Source: Polaromonas sp. (GTDB lineage Bacteria; Pseudomonadota; Gammaproteobacteria; Burkholderiales; Burkholderiaceae_C). From it: a stretch of 64,000 nt of DNA. Below are positions 1-9,673 of the stretch, one piece after another (position 1 is the first letter of the stretch; each line of letters starts with the position of its first letter). The notes beneath the pieces were generated by a model, which was not told where the DNA came from, did no database searches, and saw only the letters and a program-made list of their open reading frames with translations. The DNA lies in NCBI GenBank assembly GCA_030655515.1, contig JAURVI010000035.1:1-64000 (forward strand), written 5' to 3'. A program made the translations under genes and the position numbers.

Positions 1-499
1 CAAGTCCTGAAGGACTTCGTTGACCAGCATCGCGACCCCCACGGGGTCGAGCCGATCTGCCAGGTTTTGCAGATTGCCCCGGCGTCATGCCGCTTGCCAA
101 CACAAGCCGGAATTGCGCTGTGCGCGAGCCAAGCGGGATGATGAGTTGGCCCCTCACTCAAATTGAACGTGTCTGGCAGTCCAAAATGCAGGTCTACGGC
201 GCCGACAAGGTCTGGCATCAGCTCAACCGGGAAGGGGTCGAGGTGGCCCGCTGCACGGTCGAGCGGCTGATGAAGCGCCTGGGCCTACAAGGCGTGCGCA
301 CCACGGTGCCGGACAAGGCAGTTCCGTGCCCCTTGGAAAGCCAAGGAGGCCGTGGAACTGGCCACCCTTGAATGGGTGTCCTGGTTCAACCACCACCGGC
401 CGAAGCTGAGGCAAACTACTATCGGCAACTTGCCGAGAAGACCAATTCCGAGGTCTTAACTTAAACCAACTGGCCCCCACGAAACCCGGGGCGATTCAA
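1..499 (+). pseudogene. Decayed IS3-family transposase (OrfB) remnant
   Basis: Pieces of an IS3-family integrase-core transposase can be read in three frames. Bases 1-80 give 'DQHRDPHGVEPICQVLQIAP'. Bases 199-296 give the typical segment 'VYGADKVWHQLNREGVEVAR' followed by 'CTVERLMKRLGLQGV'. Bases 346-396 give 'ELATLEWVSWFNHH', and bases 403-460 in another frame give 'AEAEANYYRQLAEK' with a stop at about 460. The phrase order matches OrfB from its middle to its C terminus, but the DDE core between about 300 and 340 is largely deleted and there are several frame changes. It cannot encode an active transposase. Sequence resembling the usual OrfB tail and element end runs to about 499. The left part lies outside the window. 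Confidence 0.8.
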
Positions 500-515
500 T
501 TCTGCTACATATTTC

Positions 516-2138
516 ATGGCACATTGCGCCCCTTCCAGCAAGGATAAACGTGTCAATTGGGGAAGATTATTGAAATTTGTTCCAATTAATAAATCGGAAT
601 CAACCGCCACCGCCATTCGCGAAGTGCTTGCGACTCTGGTCATCACGCTGCCTTGGCTTAACCCGTTTGCACCTGGGCCATCGCCTGCCGTGCTGCCCTG
701 GCTGGTTGCACTGGCCGCGACTGCGGGCCTGATCCTGCTGGCATCGTTGCGCGCCATCTCGGGCGAAGCAGTGAGCGGCGCATCTTTTGAACGGCGCTGG
801 GCATATCCTGCGGCGTGGGCGTGGGTGCTCGCCGGAGCAATCAGCAGCAGCATCGGTCTGTTGCAATATTTCGATGTTGCGCCCGCACTGGATCCCTGGG
901 TCAACCCGACGTCGCAGGGGGAGGCCTTTGCCAACCTGCGCCAGCGTAATCAGTTTGCCACTTTGACCAATATGGCATTGGCAGCGCTGCTCGGGTTGGT
1001 GCTAAACGGTCGTTTTTCCGGCCGCCGTCAGTGGCTGGCGCTGGCGGCGGCGGGCTTGCTGGCGGCCGGTAATGCGGCTTCTTCGTCGCGTACCGGGCTG
1101 GTGCAACTTGTTTTGCTGTGTGTGCTGTTCTGGTTTTGGGGCGGGTGGCGTCAGCCGGCTGTTCGCCGTGTATTGATGGTTGCTGCGCTGGTCTATGTGC
1201 TGGCGGTGCTGACGCTGCCCTGGCTGGCCGGGTTCGAGTGGCCGGCCCATGGCATGGTCGCTCGCCTGCGGACCGGTGATGCGGTTTGTGGCAGCCGTCT
1301 CACGCTCTGGTCCAACGTGCTGCACCTGATCGCGCAGAAGCCCTGGTTCGGCTGGGGCTGGGGCGAGCTGGATTACGCGCATTACGTGACGCTATACCCT
1401 GGCGAGCGGTTCTGTGACATTCTGGACAATGCCCATAACCTGCCTCTGCACTTGGCTGTGGAGCTGGGTATTCCGATCGCGTTGACGGTCTGTGGCGGAT
1501 TGGTTTGGCTCGTTTGGCGTCTCAAGCCCTGGCGCGAAACGGATCCGACCCGGCAGATGGCCTGGGGTGTGCTGGCCGTCATCATGCTGCACAGCATGCT
1601 GGAGTATCCGCTGTGGTACGGCCCGTTCCAGATGGCATTCGGTCTGTGTGTGTGGATGCTGTGGCCAGCACCGCGAGAGCGTGCCGTCGACACCCATGAA
1701 AACTCGCTTGTGGCGCCGATGGTCCGGGTTGCTTTTGCTGCAGCACTGGTCGTCGCCGTTGCCTATGCCGCATGGGACTACCACCGTGTCAGTCAGATCT
1801 ACCTGGCGCCTCAGGCCCGCGACTCAGCTTACCGTGACGATACGATGGACAAGATTCGCGGATCCTGGTTTTTCCGCAACCAGGTACGTTTTGCGGAGCT
1901 GACGACCACTTCGCTCACGCGCGACAACGCGCAGTGGACCTGCGATACCGCCACGGCGCTGCTGCATTATTCGCCCGAGCCGCGCGTCATCGAAAAAGCG
2001 ATTGAAAGCGCCGTCATGCTGGGTCGCGACGACGAAGCTTTGCTGCACCTGGCCCGTTACCGGACGGCTTTCCCGCCGGAGCACAAAAAATGGCGCGATG
2101 CCAACGGCTCAAGTCAAGCGACGGATGTGCAGCGTTAA
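516..2138 (+). CDS. pglL: PglL/Wzy-type O-oligosaccharyltransferase (O-antigen ligase family)
   Basis: This is a 540-residue polytopic inner-membrane protein. The order is several hydrophobic segments, a PglL_A-like stretch at about residues 125-160 ('[18 protein letters not shown]'), a serine-rich '[10 protein letters not shown]' region, and the Wzy_C/ligase core with '[20 protein letters not shown]' and '[17 protein letters not shown]' (periplasmic loop His). A '[14 protein letters not shown]' motif follows, then a soluble C-terminal domain (Wzy_C_2-like). Family members transfer lipid-linked glycans to pilin or other proteins. The sequence does not separate this from O-antigen ligase or polymerase, so the symbol is by family. 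The ATG is only about 17 bp past the IS3 remnant and no good ribosome site is seen, so the native N terminus may have been altered. The 3' end overlaps moaC by 4 bp. Confidence 0.75.
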   Translation: MAHCAPSSKDKRVNWGRLLKFVPINKSESTATAIREVLATLVITLPWLNPFAPGPSPAVLPWLVALAATAGLILLASLRAISGEAVSGASFERRWAYPAAWAWVLAGAISSSIGLLQYFDVAPALDPWVNPTSQGEAFANLRQRNQFATLTNMALAALLGLVLNGRFSGRRQWLALAAAGLLAAGNAASSSRTGLVQLVLLCVLFWFWGGWRQPAVRRVLMVAALVYVLAVLTLPWLAGFEWPAHGMVARLRTGDAVCGSRLTLWSNVLHLIAQKPWFGWGWGELDYAHYVTLYPGERFCDILDNAHNLPLHLAVELGIPIALTVCGGLVWLVWRLKPWRETDPTRQMAWGVLAVIMLHSMLEYPLWYGPFQMAFGLCVWMLWPAPRERAVDTHENSLVAPMVRVAFAAALVVAVAYAAWDYHRVSQIYLAPQARDSAYRDDTMDKIRGSWFFRNQVRFAELTTTSLTRDNAQWTCDTATALLHYSPEPRVIEKAIESAVMLGRDDEALLHLARYRTAFPPEHKKWRDANGSSQATDVQR

Positions 2139-2623
2139 GGTGTTGCCACAAAGCTGCCCGACATGCCGCCGTGTTTTTCGATCAACCGGACATCGGTAAT
2201 CACCATTGCGCGGTCCACAGCCTTGCACATGTCGTAAATGGTGAGCAGGGCGACTTGCACGGCGGTGAGCGCTTCCATTTCCACACCGGTCGGACCGACG
2301 GTTTCGACCGTCGCGCGGCAGATGACGCTGGCATGGGCCGGATCGGGGTTGAAGTCGAGCGCCACGCGCGTCAGCGCCAGCGGGTGGCACAGGGGAATCA
2401 GGCCGCTGGTTTTTTTGGCGGCCATGATGCCGGCAATCCGGGCAATGCCCAGCACGTCGCCTTTTTTCGCCGTGCCTTCCAGGATGATTGCCAAGGTGGC
2501 AGGATTCATGACAATACGGCCTTGCGCCACAGCCACCCGGTGGGCGGCGGGTTTGGCGGCCACATCGACCATGTGGGCCTGCCCCTGTCCGTCGAAATGC
2601 GTCAGTGCTGAAGACGTGGTCAT
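2135..2623 (-). CDS. moaC: Cyclic pyranopterin monophosphate synthase MoaC
   Basis: A 162-residue cytosolic enzyme of molybdenum cofactor biosynthesis. It converts the MoaA product (3',8-cyclo-GTP) to cyclic pyranopterin monophosphate. The family motifs are present in order: '[20 protein letters not shown]', '[14 protein letters not shown]', '[17 protein letters not shown]', '[11 protein letters not shown]' and a C-terminal '[11 protein letters not shown]' (KSGGKSG in enteric MoaC). Length is normal for the family. It is convergent with the pglL-like gene (4-bp overlap) and divergent from the M48 protease gene across about 40 bp. No other moa gene is nearby. Confidence 0.95.
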   Translation of the reverse strand: MTTSSALTHFDGQGQAHMVDVAAKPAAHRVAVAQGRIVMNPATLAIILEGTAKKGDVLGIARIAGIMAAKKTSGLIPLCHPLALTRVALDFNPDPAHASVICRATVETVGPTGVEMEALTAVQVALLTIYDMCKAVDRAMVITDVRLIEKHGGMSGSFVATP

Positions 2624-2664
2624 ATAGTTACAGAACCTTTACAAGCATCCGCCATCATAAGAGC

Positions 2665-4302
2665 ATGTCAGCCATGTCAATTTCCTGCAAAAGCGGCTGG
2701 CCGGCGGCATGCCCATCGACGCTTTCTGGTTTTCTCAAGGCGGCTCGGCGCTTTTCCCCTGGCCGTCTTGCGCTGGCGGCTATTGTTTTTGTGGCGTCTG
2801 CCGGCTTGTCGCAGGCCCAGTCCCCGGTCCGGCCCAGCGGCGCGCTGCCTGCGCTGGGCGATACCTCGGAGCTGACGGCCGGTGCGGAAAGGCGCCTCGG
2901 AGACCGGATCGCCGGCAGCATTTACCGTGACCCGGAGTACCTGGACGACCCGGTGCTGGGCGACTACCTGCAAAGTATCTGGCGGCCCCTGATTGCGGCG
3001 GCGCGTGTACGGGGTGAACTCGGCAGTGAACTGGAGGAGCGTTTTGCCTGGGACATCATGCTGGTACGCAACCGCAGCGTCAACGCTTTCGCCTTGCCGG
3101 GGGGCTATCTGGGCGTGCATCTCGGCTTGATCGGCGCCGTGGAGACGCGGGACGAGTTGGCATCGGTGCTGGCGCACGAGTTGAGCCATGTGACGCAGCG
3201 GCACATTTCCCGGCTGATGAGCAAACAAAGCCAGCAAACGCCGTGGCTGATTGCGGCCATGATTGTGGGCATCATGGTCGCCGGAAAAAATCCCGATGCC
3301 GCCAACGCCGCCATCGCGGGCGGGCAGGCGGTGGCGGTGCAAAACCAGCTCAACTTCTCGCGCGACATGGAGCGTGAGGCGGATCGGATCGGCTTTGGCG
3401 TGATGGCCGACGCCGGCTTTGACAAGGAGGGCTTTGCCAGCATGTTTGACAAACTGCAGCAGGCTTCGCGGCTCAATGACAATGGCGCTTTTCCTTACCT
3501 GCGCAGCCACCCGCTGACCACCGAGCGCATTGCCGACGTCAAGGGCAGGCTGCAACTGGAGGGGGGTGCGGCTGCGGCGACCGGCGAGGCAGGCGACGCG
3601 CGCGTGATCCACGCGATGATGGCCGCCCGTGCGCGCGTGCTGGGCGACACCAGTGTCGATGCCTTGCGCACCTTGTTGGCCGACGCGCAGCGCGTGTTGC
3701 TGCCTGCCGCTCCCGTCGCGACGCCACGCGACGCCGGAGCCCTCTATGCCGGTACACTGGCGGCCGTCCAGTTGCGCGACTACGCGCTGGCCCGCAGCCT
3801 GATCGCCAAACTGAAGGCGGCAACCCTTCAGAACCGGGTGCTGACCGACCCGGTTCAATGGCTGGCTCTGGAGGTCGAGATCGCGGCCGGAAGCACCGCG
3901 GCTTTGCCCAAACTGGCGAACACCGGCAGCCGTGCCGCCGTGTTGTTGCAGGCGCGGGCCGATCTGGCGGCGGGCCGCGCGCAGGACGTTTCAAGCCGTC
4001 TGCAAAATTGGGTCAGCGCGCATCCCAAAGATGCGATGGCCTGGGAACTGCTGGCGCTTGCTTATGGCAAGCAGGGCCAGACCCTGAGGGCCATTCGGGC
4101 CGATGCCGAGAGCCGCGTGGCCCAGCTCGATTACCCCGCGGCACGGGACCGTTTCAAGGCGGCGCAGGACTTGATGCGCAGCAGCCGTGAGGCCAGCTCG
4201 GCGGCCGGCAGCCACATCGACAGCGCCATCATTGACACGCGGGCGCGCGAGATCGACCGGCTACTTCGGGAACAGGCGCTCCAGGACAAACTCGATCACT
4301 AG
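2665..4302 (+). CDS. bepA: M48-family periplasmic metalloprotease, BepA-like, with TPR tail
   Basis: About 545 residues. The N terminus has a basic stretch, a hydrophobic core and an 'SQAQ' cleavage region, consistent with Sec export. The peptidase domain carries zinc motif 'HELSHVTQRH' (H171 and H175 by this start) and the downstream third-ligand region 'SRDMEREADRIGFGVM'. The C-terminal half is alanine/leucine-rich and repetitive, as in the TPR domain of BepA/YfgC. E. coli BepA helps LptD maturation and degrades misfolded outer-membrane proteins; the same role here is inferred. ATG 2665 is chosen because the signal peptide follows it. An upstream in-frame codon at 2605 would extend into moaC, and ATG 2674 is also possible. 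Confidence 0.85.
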   Translation: MSAMSISCKSGWPAACPSTLSGFLKAARRFSPGRLALAAIVFVASAGLSQAQSPVRPSGALPALGDTSELTAGAERRLGDRIAGSIYRDPEYLDDPVLGDYLQSIWRPLIAAARVRGELGSELEERFAWDIMLVRNRSVNAFALPGGYLGVHLGLIGAVETRDELASVLAHELSHVTQRHISRLMSKQSQQTPWLIAAMIVGIMVAGKNPDAANAAIAGGQAVAVQNQLNFSRDMEREADRIGFGVMADAGFDKEGFASMFDKLQQASRLNDNGAFPYLRSHPLTTERIADVKGRLQLEGGAAAATGEAGDARVIHAMMAARARVLGDTSVDALRTLLADAQRVLLPAAPVATPRDAGALYAGTLAAVQLRDYALARSLIAKLKAATLQNRVLTDPVQWLALEVEIAAGSTAALPKLANTGSRAAVLLQARADLAAGRAQDVSSRLQNWVSAHPKDAMAWELLALAYGKQGQTLRAIRADAESRVAQLDYPAARDRFKAAQDLMRSSREASSAAGSHIDSAIIDTRAREIDRLLREQALQDKLDH

Positions 4303-4611
4303 CTGCAGCACCGAATAAATCACCGAGCCGATCAGGGCGGCGACAAAGCCCGCGACATGCAGGCCGCTGAGCAGGCTGGCCGCCGCCCAGAACATCAGGG
4401 CGTTGATGACAAACAAAAACAGCCCCAGCGTCACCAGCGTCACCGGCAGGGTCAGCAGCACCAGCACCGGTCGCACCACGGTATTGAGCGCGCCTAGCAC
4501 CGCCGCGGCCATCAGGGCCGAGGTAAAGCTGGTCACCACCACGCCGGGATAAATGTGAGCGACGGCCAGCAAGGCGGCCGCGCTGCAAAGCCACTTGACG
4601 ATGAGTTTCAT
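4261..4611 (-). CDS. Phage holin family 4 (superfamily IV) small membrane protein
   Basis: A 116-residue, almost wholly hydrophobic protein with four predicted membrane segments and the motif 'LGALNTVVRPVLVLLTLPVT' typical of the Phage_holin_4_2 (YvlD-like) family. These are chromosomal membrane proteins of unclear function, and the name does not imply a prophage. The ATG at 4611 begins 'MKLIVKWLC'. A longer reading to 4638 adds a glycine-rich stretch with no support. Its 3' end overlaps the M48 protease gene by about 40 bp on the other strand. Confidence 0.8.
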   Translation of the reverse strand: MKLIVKWLCSAAALLAVAHIYPGVVVTSFTSALMAAAVLGALNTVVRPVLVLLTLPVTLVTLGLFLFVINALMFWAAASLLSGLHVAGFVAALIGSVIYSVLQLVIEFVLERLFPK

Positions 4612-4752
4612 GGTTGCAAGAATACCACCCCCACCCATGCGCGCCCACCTCTCGAACGGCAGGAGGCAGGTTCTGGTACTGCAACCCTAACCCTAAATAC
4701 TGGTCCGCAGCCAGCACACGCGCCCCGCCGTGCCGGGCGAGCAGCGAATCGG

Positions 4753-5016
4753 TCAGCTCGCACAAAGGGCCGTGCGCCACCTGGGTGATGACCGAATCGC
4801 CGGGTGCCGCCAGCAGCTTTCGTAGGCAACCCACAGCAGGCCCAGGCCGCCGACGAGCATCAGGCCCGGGATCTTCAGCAGCCACACAACGCCTACCGTC
4901 ATGGCGGAGCGCACGACGATGGCGCCCACGGTGCCCCAGACGATGGCCTTTTTTTGCAGACGGGTGGGCAGGTCAGTGCGCAGCGCGAATAGGAATGCCG
5001 CGAACGCTCCGATCAA
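4753..5016 (-). pseudogene. TerC-family integral membrane protein, truncated remnant
   Basis: The segment reading 'LQKKAIVWGTVGAIVVRSAM' then 'WLLKIPGLMLVGGLGLLWVA' closely fits the first transmembrane part of TerC/YjbE-family proteins. It breaks off right after 'VAYESCW' where the family normally continues with 'YKLL' and about 150 more residues. The expected N-terminal start is also missing and is replaced by an unrelated 'MIGAFAAFLFAL'. Both ends are therefore broken and no functional protein is expected. An adjacent reading frame at about 4640-4815 contains protein-like sequence that I could not assign. Confidence 0.65.
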
Positions 5017-5142
5017 ACCTGCACAGGCTCCAATCGAAGGTCTGGCTGGACATGCCGTGTCGCTGCATGTCCAGCAAGCCGGAAGCGTGAACTTCGTAAT
5101 GACGACTTGCTGAAGCGATTTTGCTGTTTGTGTGTTTTAGCG

Positions 5143-5166
5143 TGTTTCGGCGGTTGCGCCGAAACA
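5143..5166. repeat. Perfect 10-bp inverted repeat with 4-nt loop
   Basis: TGTTTCGGCG, loop GTTG, then CGCCGAAACA. No T-run follows on either strand, so it is not an obvious terminator. It sits directly before the heptamer repeat. Confidence 0.7.
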
Positions 5167-5170
5167 TGGA

Positions 5171-5194
5171 GCCAATAGCCAATAGCCAATAGCC
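5171..5194. repeat. Short tandem heptamer repeat (GCCAATA x3 + GCC)
   Basis: Three exact copies of GCCAATA followed by GCC. It lies in the non-coding stretch about 120 bp upstream of the DUF3717/DUF1289 gene. Such a tract can change copy number by slippage. Confidence 0.85.
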
Positions 5195-5313
5195 CGCCTG
5201 CCGGATCAGGTCCTGGCCTGGCTCATAATTCATGGCCCGGCCGGAAATGTCAGTGGCTTCCTCCCAGCAGCAGCCCCTTTTTTTAGCGTTTCTTCTCATC
5301 TTTTCCGATCTCC

Positions 5314-7214
<1,901 letters not shown>

Positions 7215-7281
7215 TCAGGCGGGGGCCGTGGCTTACTCGATAGAATGCACCTAACTTGGCCTACGATAAAAAAACTGACCT

Positions 7282-7908
7282 ATGAAACTCATCGGCTCCA
7301 GCAGCAGCCCCTATGTGCGCAAAGTGCGCATTGTGATGGCCGAAAAAAAACTCGACTATCAGTTCGTGATCGAAGATGTCTGGTCTGCCGACACCGCCAT
7401 GACTGAATTCAACCCGCTGGGCAAGGTGCCCTGCCTGGTCATGGAGGGCGTCAACGGCTCGGAAGAGGCGGTGTTTGACTCGCGCGTGATCGTCGAGTAC
7501 CTGGACACGCTGTCGCCGGTCGGCAAGCTGATACCGGTGCAGGGCCGCGAACGGGCCGAGGTGAAAACCTGGGAAGCGCTGGCCGACGGCCTGCTCGATG
7601 CCGCCATCCTGGCCCGGCTGGAGGCCACCTGGGCGGGCCGCCTGGAGGCGCAGCGCAGCCAGGCCTGGATCGACCGCCAGATGGGAAAAGTCGATGCGAC
7701 CGTCCGGGCCATGAGCGCCGGTTTGGGCGACAAACCTTTTTGCAGCGGCATTCACCTGAGCCTGTCCGACATTGCCGTTGGCTGTGCGCTGGGTTATCTG
7801 GACTTCCGTTTTGCGCAGATTGACTGGCGCACGCCTTACCCCAATCTGGCCAGGCTGTATGAAAAGCTGGCGCAGCGACCCAGCTTCATCGACACGCGGC
7901 CAGCCTAA
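7282..7908 (+). CDS. Glutathione S-transferase family protein
   Basis: A 208-residue cytosolic GST-fold protein. The N-terminal thioredoxin-like domain contains 'SSSSPYVRKVRIVMAEK' (potential catalytic Ser/Tyr region), the cis-proline loop 'NPLGKVPCLV' and a glutathione-contacting 'VFDSRVIVEYLD'. The C-terminal helical domain has 'LSLSDIAVGCALGYLDFR', the usual N-capping box. The substrate cannot be predicted. It is divergent from purB across about 130 bp, so the two may share a control region. Confidence 0.9.
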   Translation: MKLIGSSSSPYVRKVRIVMAEKKLDYQFVIEDVWSADTAMTEFNPLGKVPCLVMEGVNGSEEAVFDSRVIVEYLDTLSPVGKLIPVQGRERAEVKTWEALADGLLDAAILARLEATWAGRLEAQRSQAWIDRQMGKVDATVRAMSAGLGDKPFCSGIHLSLSDIAVGCALGYLDFRFAQIDWRTPYPNLARLYEKLAQRPSFIDTRPA

Positions 7909-8240
7909 GACCGCAAAGGCCATCTCAGAGCAGAGGGCCGGAAGACAAAAATGCTGCGAAGCGCCCCGGCGCAAACAAGGGAGGGAGGAGAGCCGCCCCG
8001 GGATTGCATCCGAACCACAAGGGCCCGGAAGTCTTCGCAACACAAAACCGGTGTTATCGCTACTGCGCTCCTGACGCAATGCCGACGCTGTTATGAGCCC
8101 GCCGATCCGTCCACAGTTCCCGAAGCGGGCAGAACCACGCGGGTAAAGAGTGGTTAAAAGCCGATTTTGAATACGTTGTCACATTCAGCCCCTAAAATCG
8201 CGCTGAATCTAAGTCGGCATGTGCCGCGTAAGGAGTCCCT
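7909..8240. other. Intergenic region with no recognised feature
   Basis: 332 bp between the GST and the ferritin-like gene. I see no credible small ORF, RNA gene or terminator. Bases 8226-8240 hold a good Shine-Dalgarno (TAAGGAG) for the ferritin-like gene, and a TAAAAT hexamer lies at 8193-8198 without a well-spaced -35. Confidence 0.5.
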
Positions 8241-9110
8241 ATGCTTTACCCAGAACTATTCAAACAACTGGAGTCCGTCCGTTGGAACATGGACAAGGAC
8301 ATCCCGTGGGCCAGCTTCGACGCCTCAAAACTGACCGATGAGCAGGCACAAACCATCAAGATGAATGCGATCACCGAGTGGGCGGCCCTGCCGGCCACCG
8401 AGATGTTTTTGCGCGACAACAAGGACGACAGCGATTTCTCGGCCTTCATGTCGATCTGGTTTTTTGAAGAGCAGAAGCACTCGCTGGTGCTGATGGAATA
8501 TCTCAGGCGTTTCCGCCCCGAGCTGGTGCCGACCGAAAAAGAACTGCACGAAGTGCGCTTCGAGTTCGAGCCGACCCCGGCGCTGGAGACATTGATGCTG
8601 CATTTTTGCGGCGAAATCCGGCTCAACCACTGGTATCGGCGTGCCAGCGAATGGCATACCGAGCCGGTCATCAAGCAGATCTACACCCAGCTCAGCCAGG
8701 ACGAAGCGCGCCACGGCGGCGCTTACCTGCGCTACATGAAACGTGCGATCAACAACTTCGGCAACGACGCCAAGGCCGCTTTCAGCAAAATCGGTGTGCT
8801 GATGGCCAGCGCCCGCCGTACCGCGCAGGCCCTGCACCCGACTAACCTGCATGTCAACAAGGGCCTGTTCCCGCGCGACACCATCCAGTCGCGCCTGCCC
8901 AATCCGGAGTGGCTGGAGCACTGGCTGGACAAGCAGATCAATTTTGACGCGGCCTGGGAGGGCAAGGTCGTCGAGCGCATTCTGCACAACATGAGCCTGC
9001 TGATGAACCAGAGTTTCAAAACCGTGCAGGATCTCAACCGCTACCGCAAGGCGCTGGGCAAGGAAATCGCGGCGTCGATCACCGCCAAGCCGGCACCGGT
9101 CAGCGTTTGA
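8241..9110 (+). CDS. Ferritin-like diiron protein (acyl-ACP desaturase/ferritin superfamily)
   Basis: A 289-residue helical protein. Two carboxylate-histidine motifs mark a four-helix-bundle diiron site: 'EEQKH' (with a preceding 'E' in 'ATEMFLRDN') at about residues 75-79 and 'DEARH' at about residues 154-158 (with 'GEIRLNHWY' before it). No transit or signal peptide. The motif spacing resembles acyl-ACP desaturases and related ferritin-like oxidases of proteobacteria, but the substrate is unknown. The TAAGGAG ribosome site 8 bases before the ATG supports this start. It stands alone between two unrelated genes. Confidence 0.7.
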   Translation: MLYPELFKQLESVRWNMDKDIPWASFDASKLTDEQAQTIKMNAITEWAALPATEMFLRDNKDDSDFSAFMSIWFFEEQKHSLVLMEYLRRFRPELVPTEKELHEVRFEFEPTPALETLMLHFCGEIRLNHWYRRASEWHTEPVIKQIYTQLSQDEARHGGAYLRYMKRAINNFGNDAKAAFSKIGVLMASARRTAQALHPTNLHVNKGLFPRDTIQSRLPNPEWLEHWLDKQINFDAAWEGKVVERILHNMSLLMNQSFKTVQDLNRYRKALGKEIAASITAKPAPVSV

Positions 9111-9181
9111 GGGACGCGGTGCGGGCGCGCGTCTCGGTGCGGCGCCTGCGCGTGACTCCGGCCTTCCGTTAAAGTGGCGTC

Positions 9182-9673
9182 ATGCAAAGCGCGCCCAACC
9201 CTGTTCTCTTCACGCAAAAAATCGTTGCCCGCGCAGAGGCGGCGCAGCGGATCGCCGCGTTGCCCCGTCCGATCGTTTTCACCAACGGCGTGTTTGACGT
9301 CTTGCACCGCGGGCATGTGAGCTACCTGGCCAGCGCGCGCGCATTCGGCGCCAGTCTGGTCGTGGCGCTGAACACCGACGCCTCGGCCCGTCGGCTGGGC
9401 AAAGGCCCGGACCGGCCGCTGAACAACGAGCAGGACCGCGCCGTGCTGATGGCCGCGCTTGAGTCCGTCAGCCTGGTCACCTGGTTTGACGAGGACACCC
9501 CGCTGGAGCTCATCACCGAGCTCAAGCCCGACATTCTGGTCAAGGGCGGCGACTACGACATGGACAAGCTGGCCGAGACGGCCGTGGTCAAAAGTTACGG
9601 CGGCAAGGCGCTGGCCATTCCGTTTGTCGACGGGTATTCGACGACGGCGCTGGTGGACAGGATCAGGCGTTAA
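9182..9673 (+). CDS. rfaE2: D-glycero-beta-D-manno-heptose 1-phosphate adenylyltransferase
   Basis: A 163-residue nucleotidyltransferase. It forms ADP-heptose precursor from heptose 1-phosphate and ATP for LPS inner core. The cytidylyltransferase-type HxGH signature is in 'FTNGVFDVLHRGHVSYL', and the C-terminal 'ELKPDILVKGGDY' and 'YSTTALVDRI' are typical. In enterics this is the C-terminal half of HldE; here, as in other betaproteobacteria, it is a separate gene (hldC). No kinase partner (hldA) is in the window. It is convergent with glnE and overlaps its end by about 11 bp. Confidence 0.93.
   Translation: MQSAPNPVLFTQKIVARAEAAQRIAALPRPIVFTNGVFDVLHRGHVSYLASARAFGASLVVALNTDASARRLGKGPDRPLNNEQDRAVLMAALESVSLVTWFDEDTPLELITELKPDILVKGGDYDMDKLAETAVVKSYGGKALAIPFVDGYSTTALVDRIRR

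Larger units (their letters stand above)
4612..5313. other. Degenerate intergenic stretch with gene debris and repeats
   Basis: About 700 bp with no intact gene. It contains the terC fragment, a perfect 10-bp inverted repeat at 5143-5166 and a short heptamer repeat at 5171-5194. There is also an unassigned minus-strand coding-like stretch at about 4640-4815. It looks like a rearranged region. Confidence 0.6.

Noticed and set aside
4261..4611. Prophage origin suggested by the holin-fold protein
   Set aside because: The family is widespread on chromosomes and no other phage gene is nearby.
4684..4695. CCCTAACCCTAA, telomere-like repeat
   Set aside because: Only two units in a degenerate region; chance is sufficient.
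8165..8198. Promoter-like TTGTCA and TAAAAT before the ferritin-like gene
   Set aside because: Spacing is 11 bp; the alternative TTGAAT gives 20 bp. Not a supported pair.
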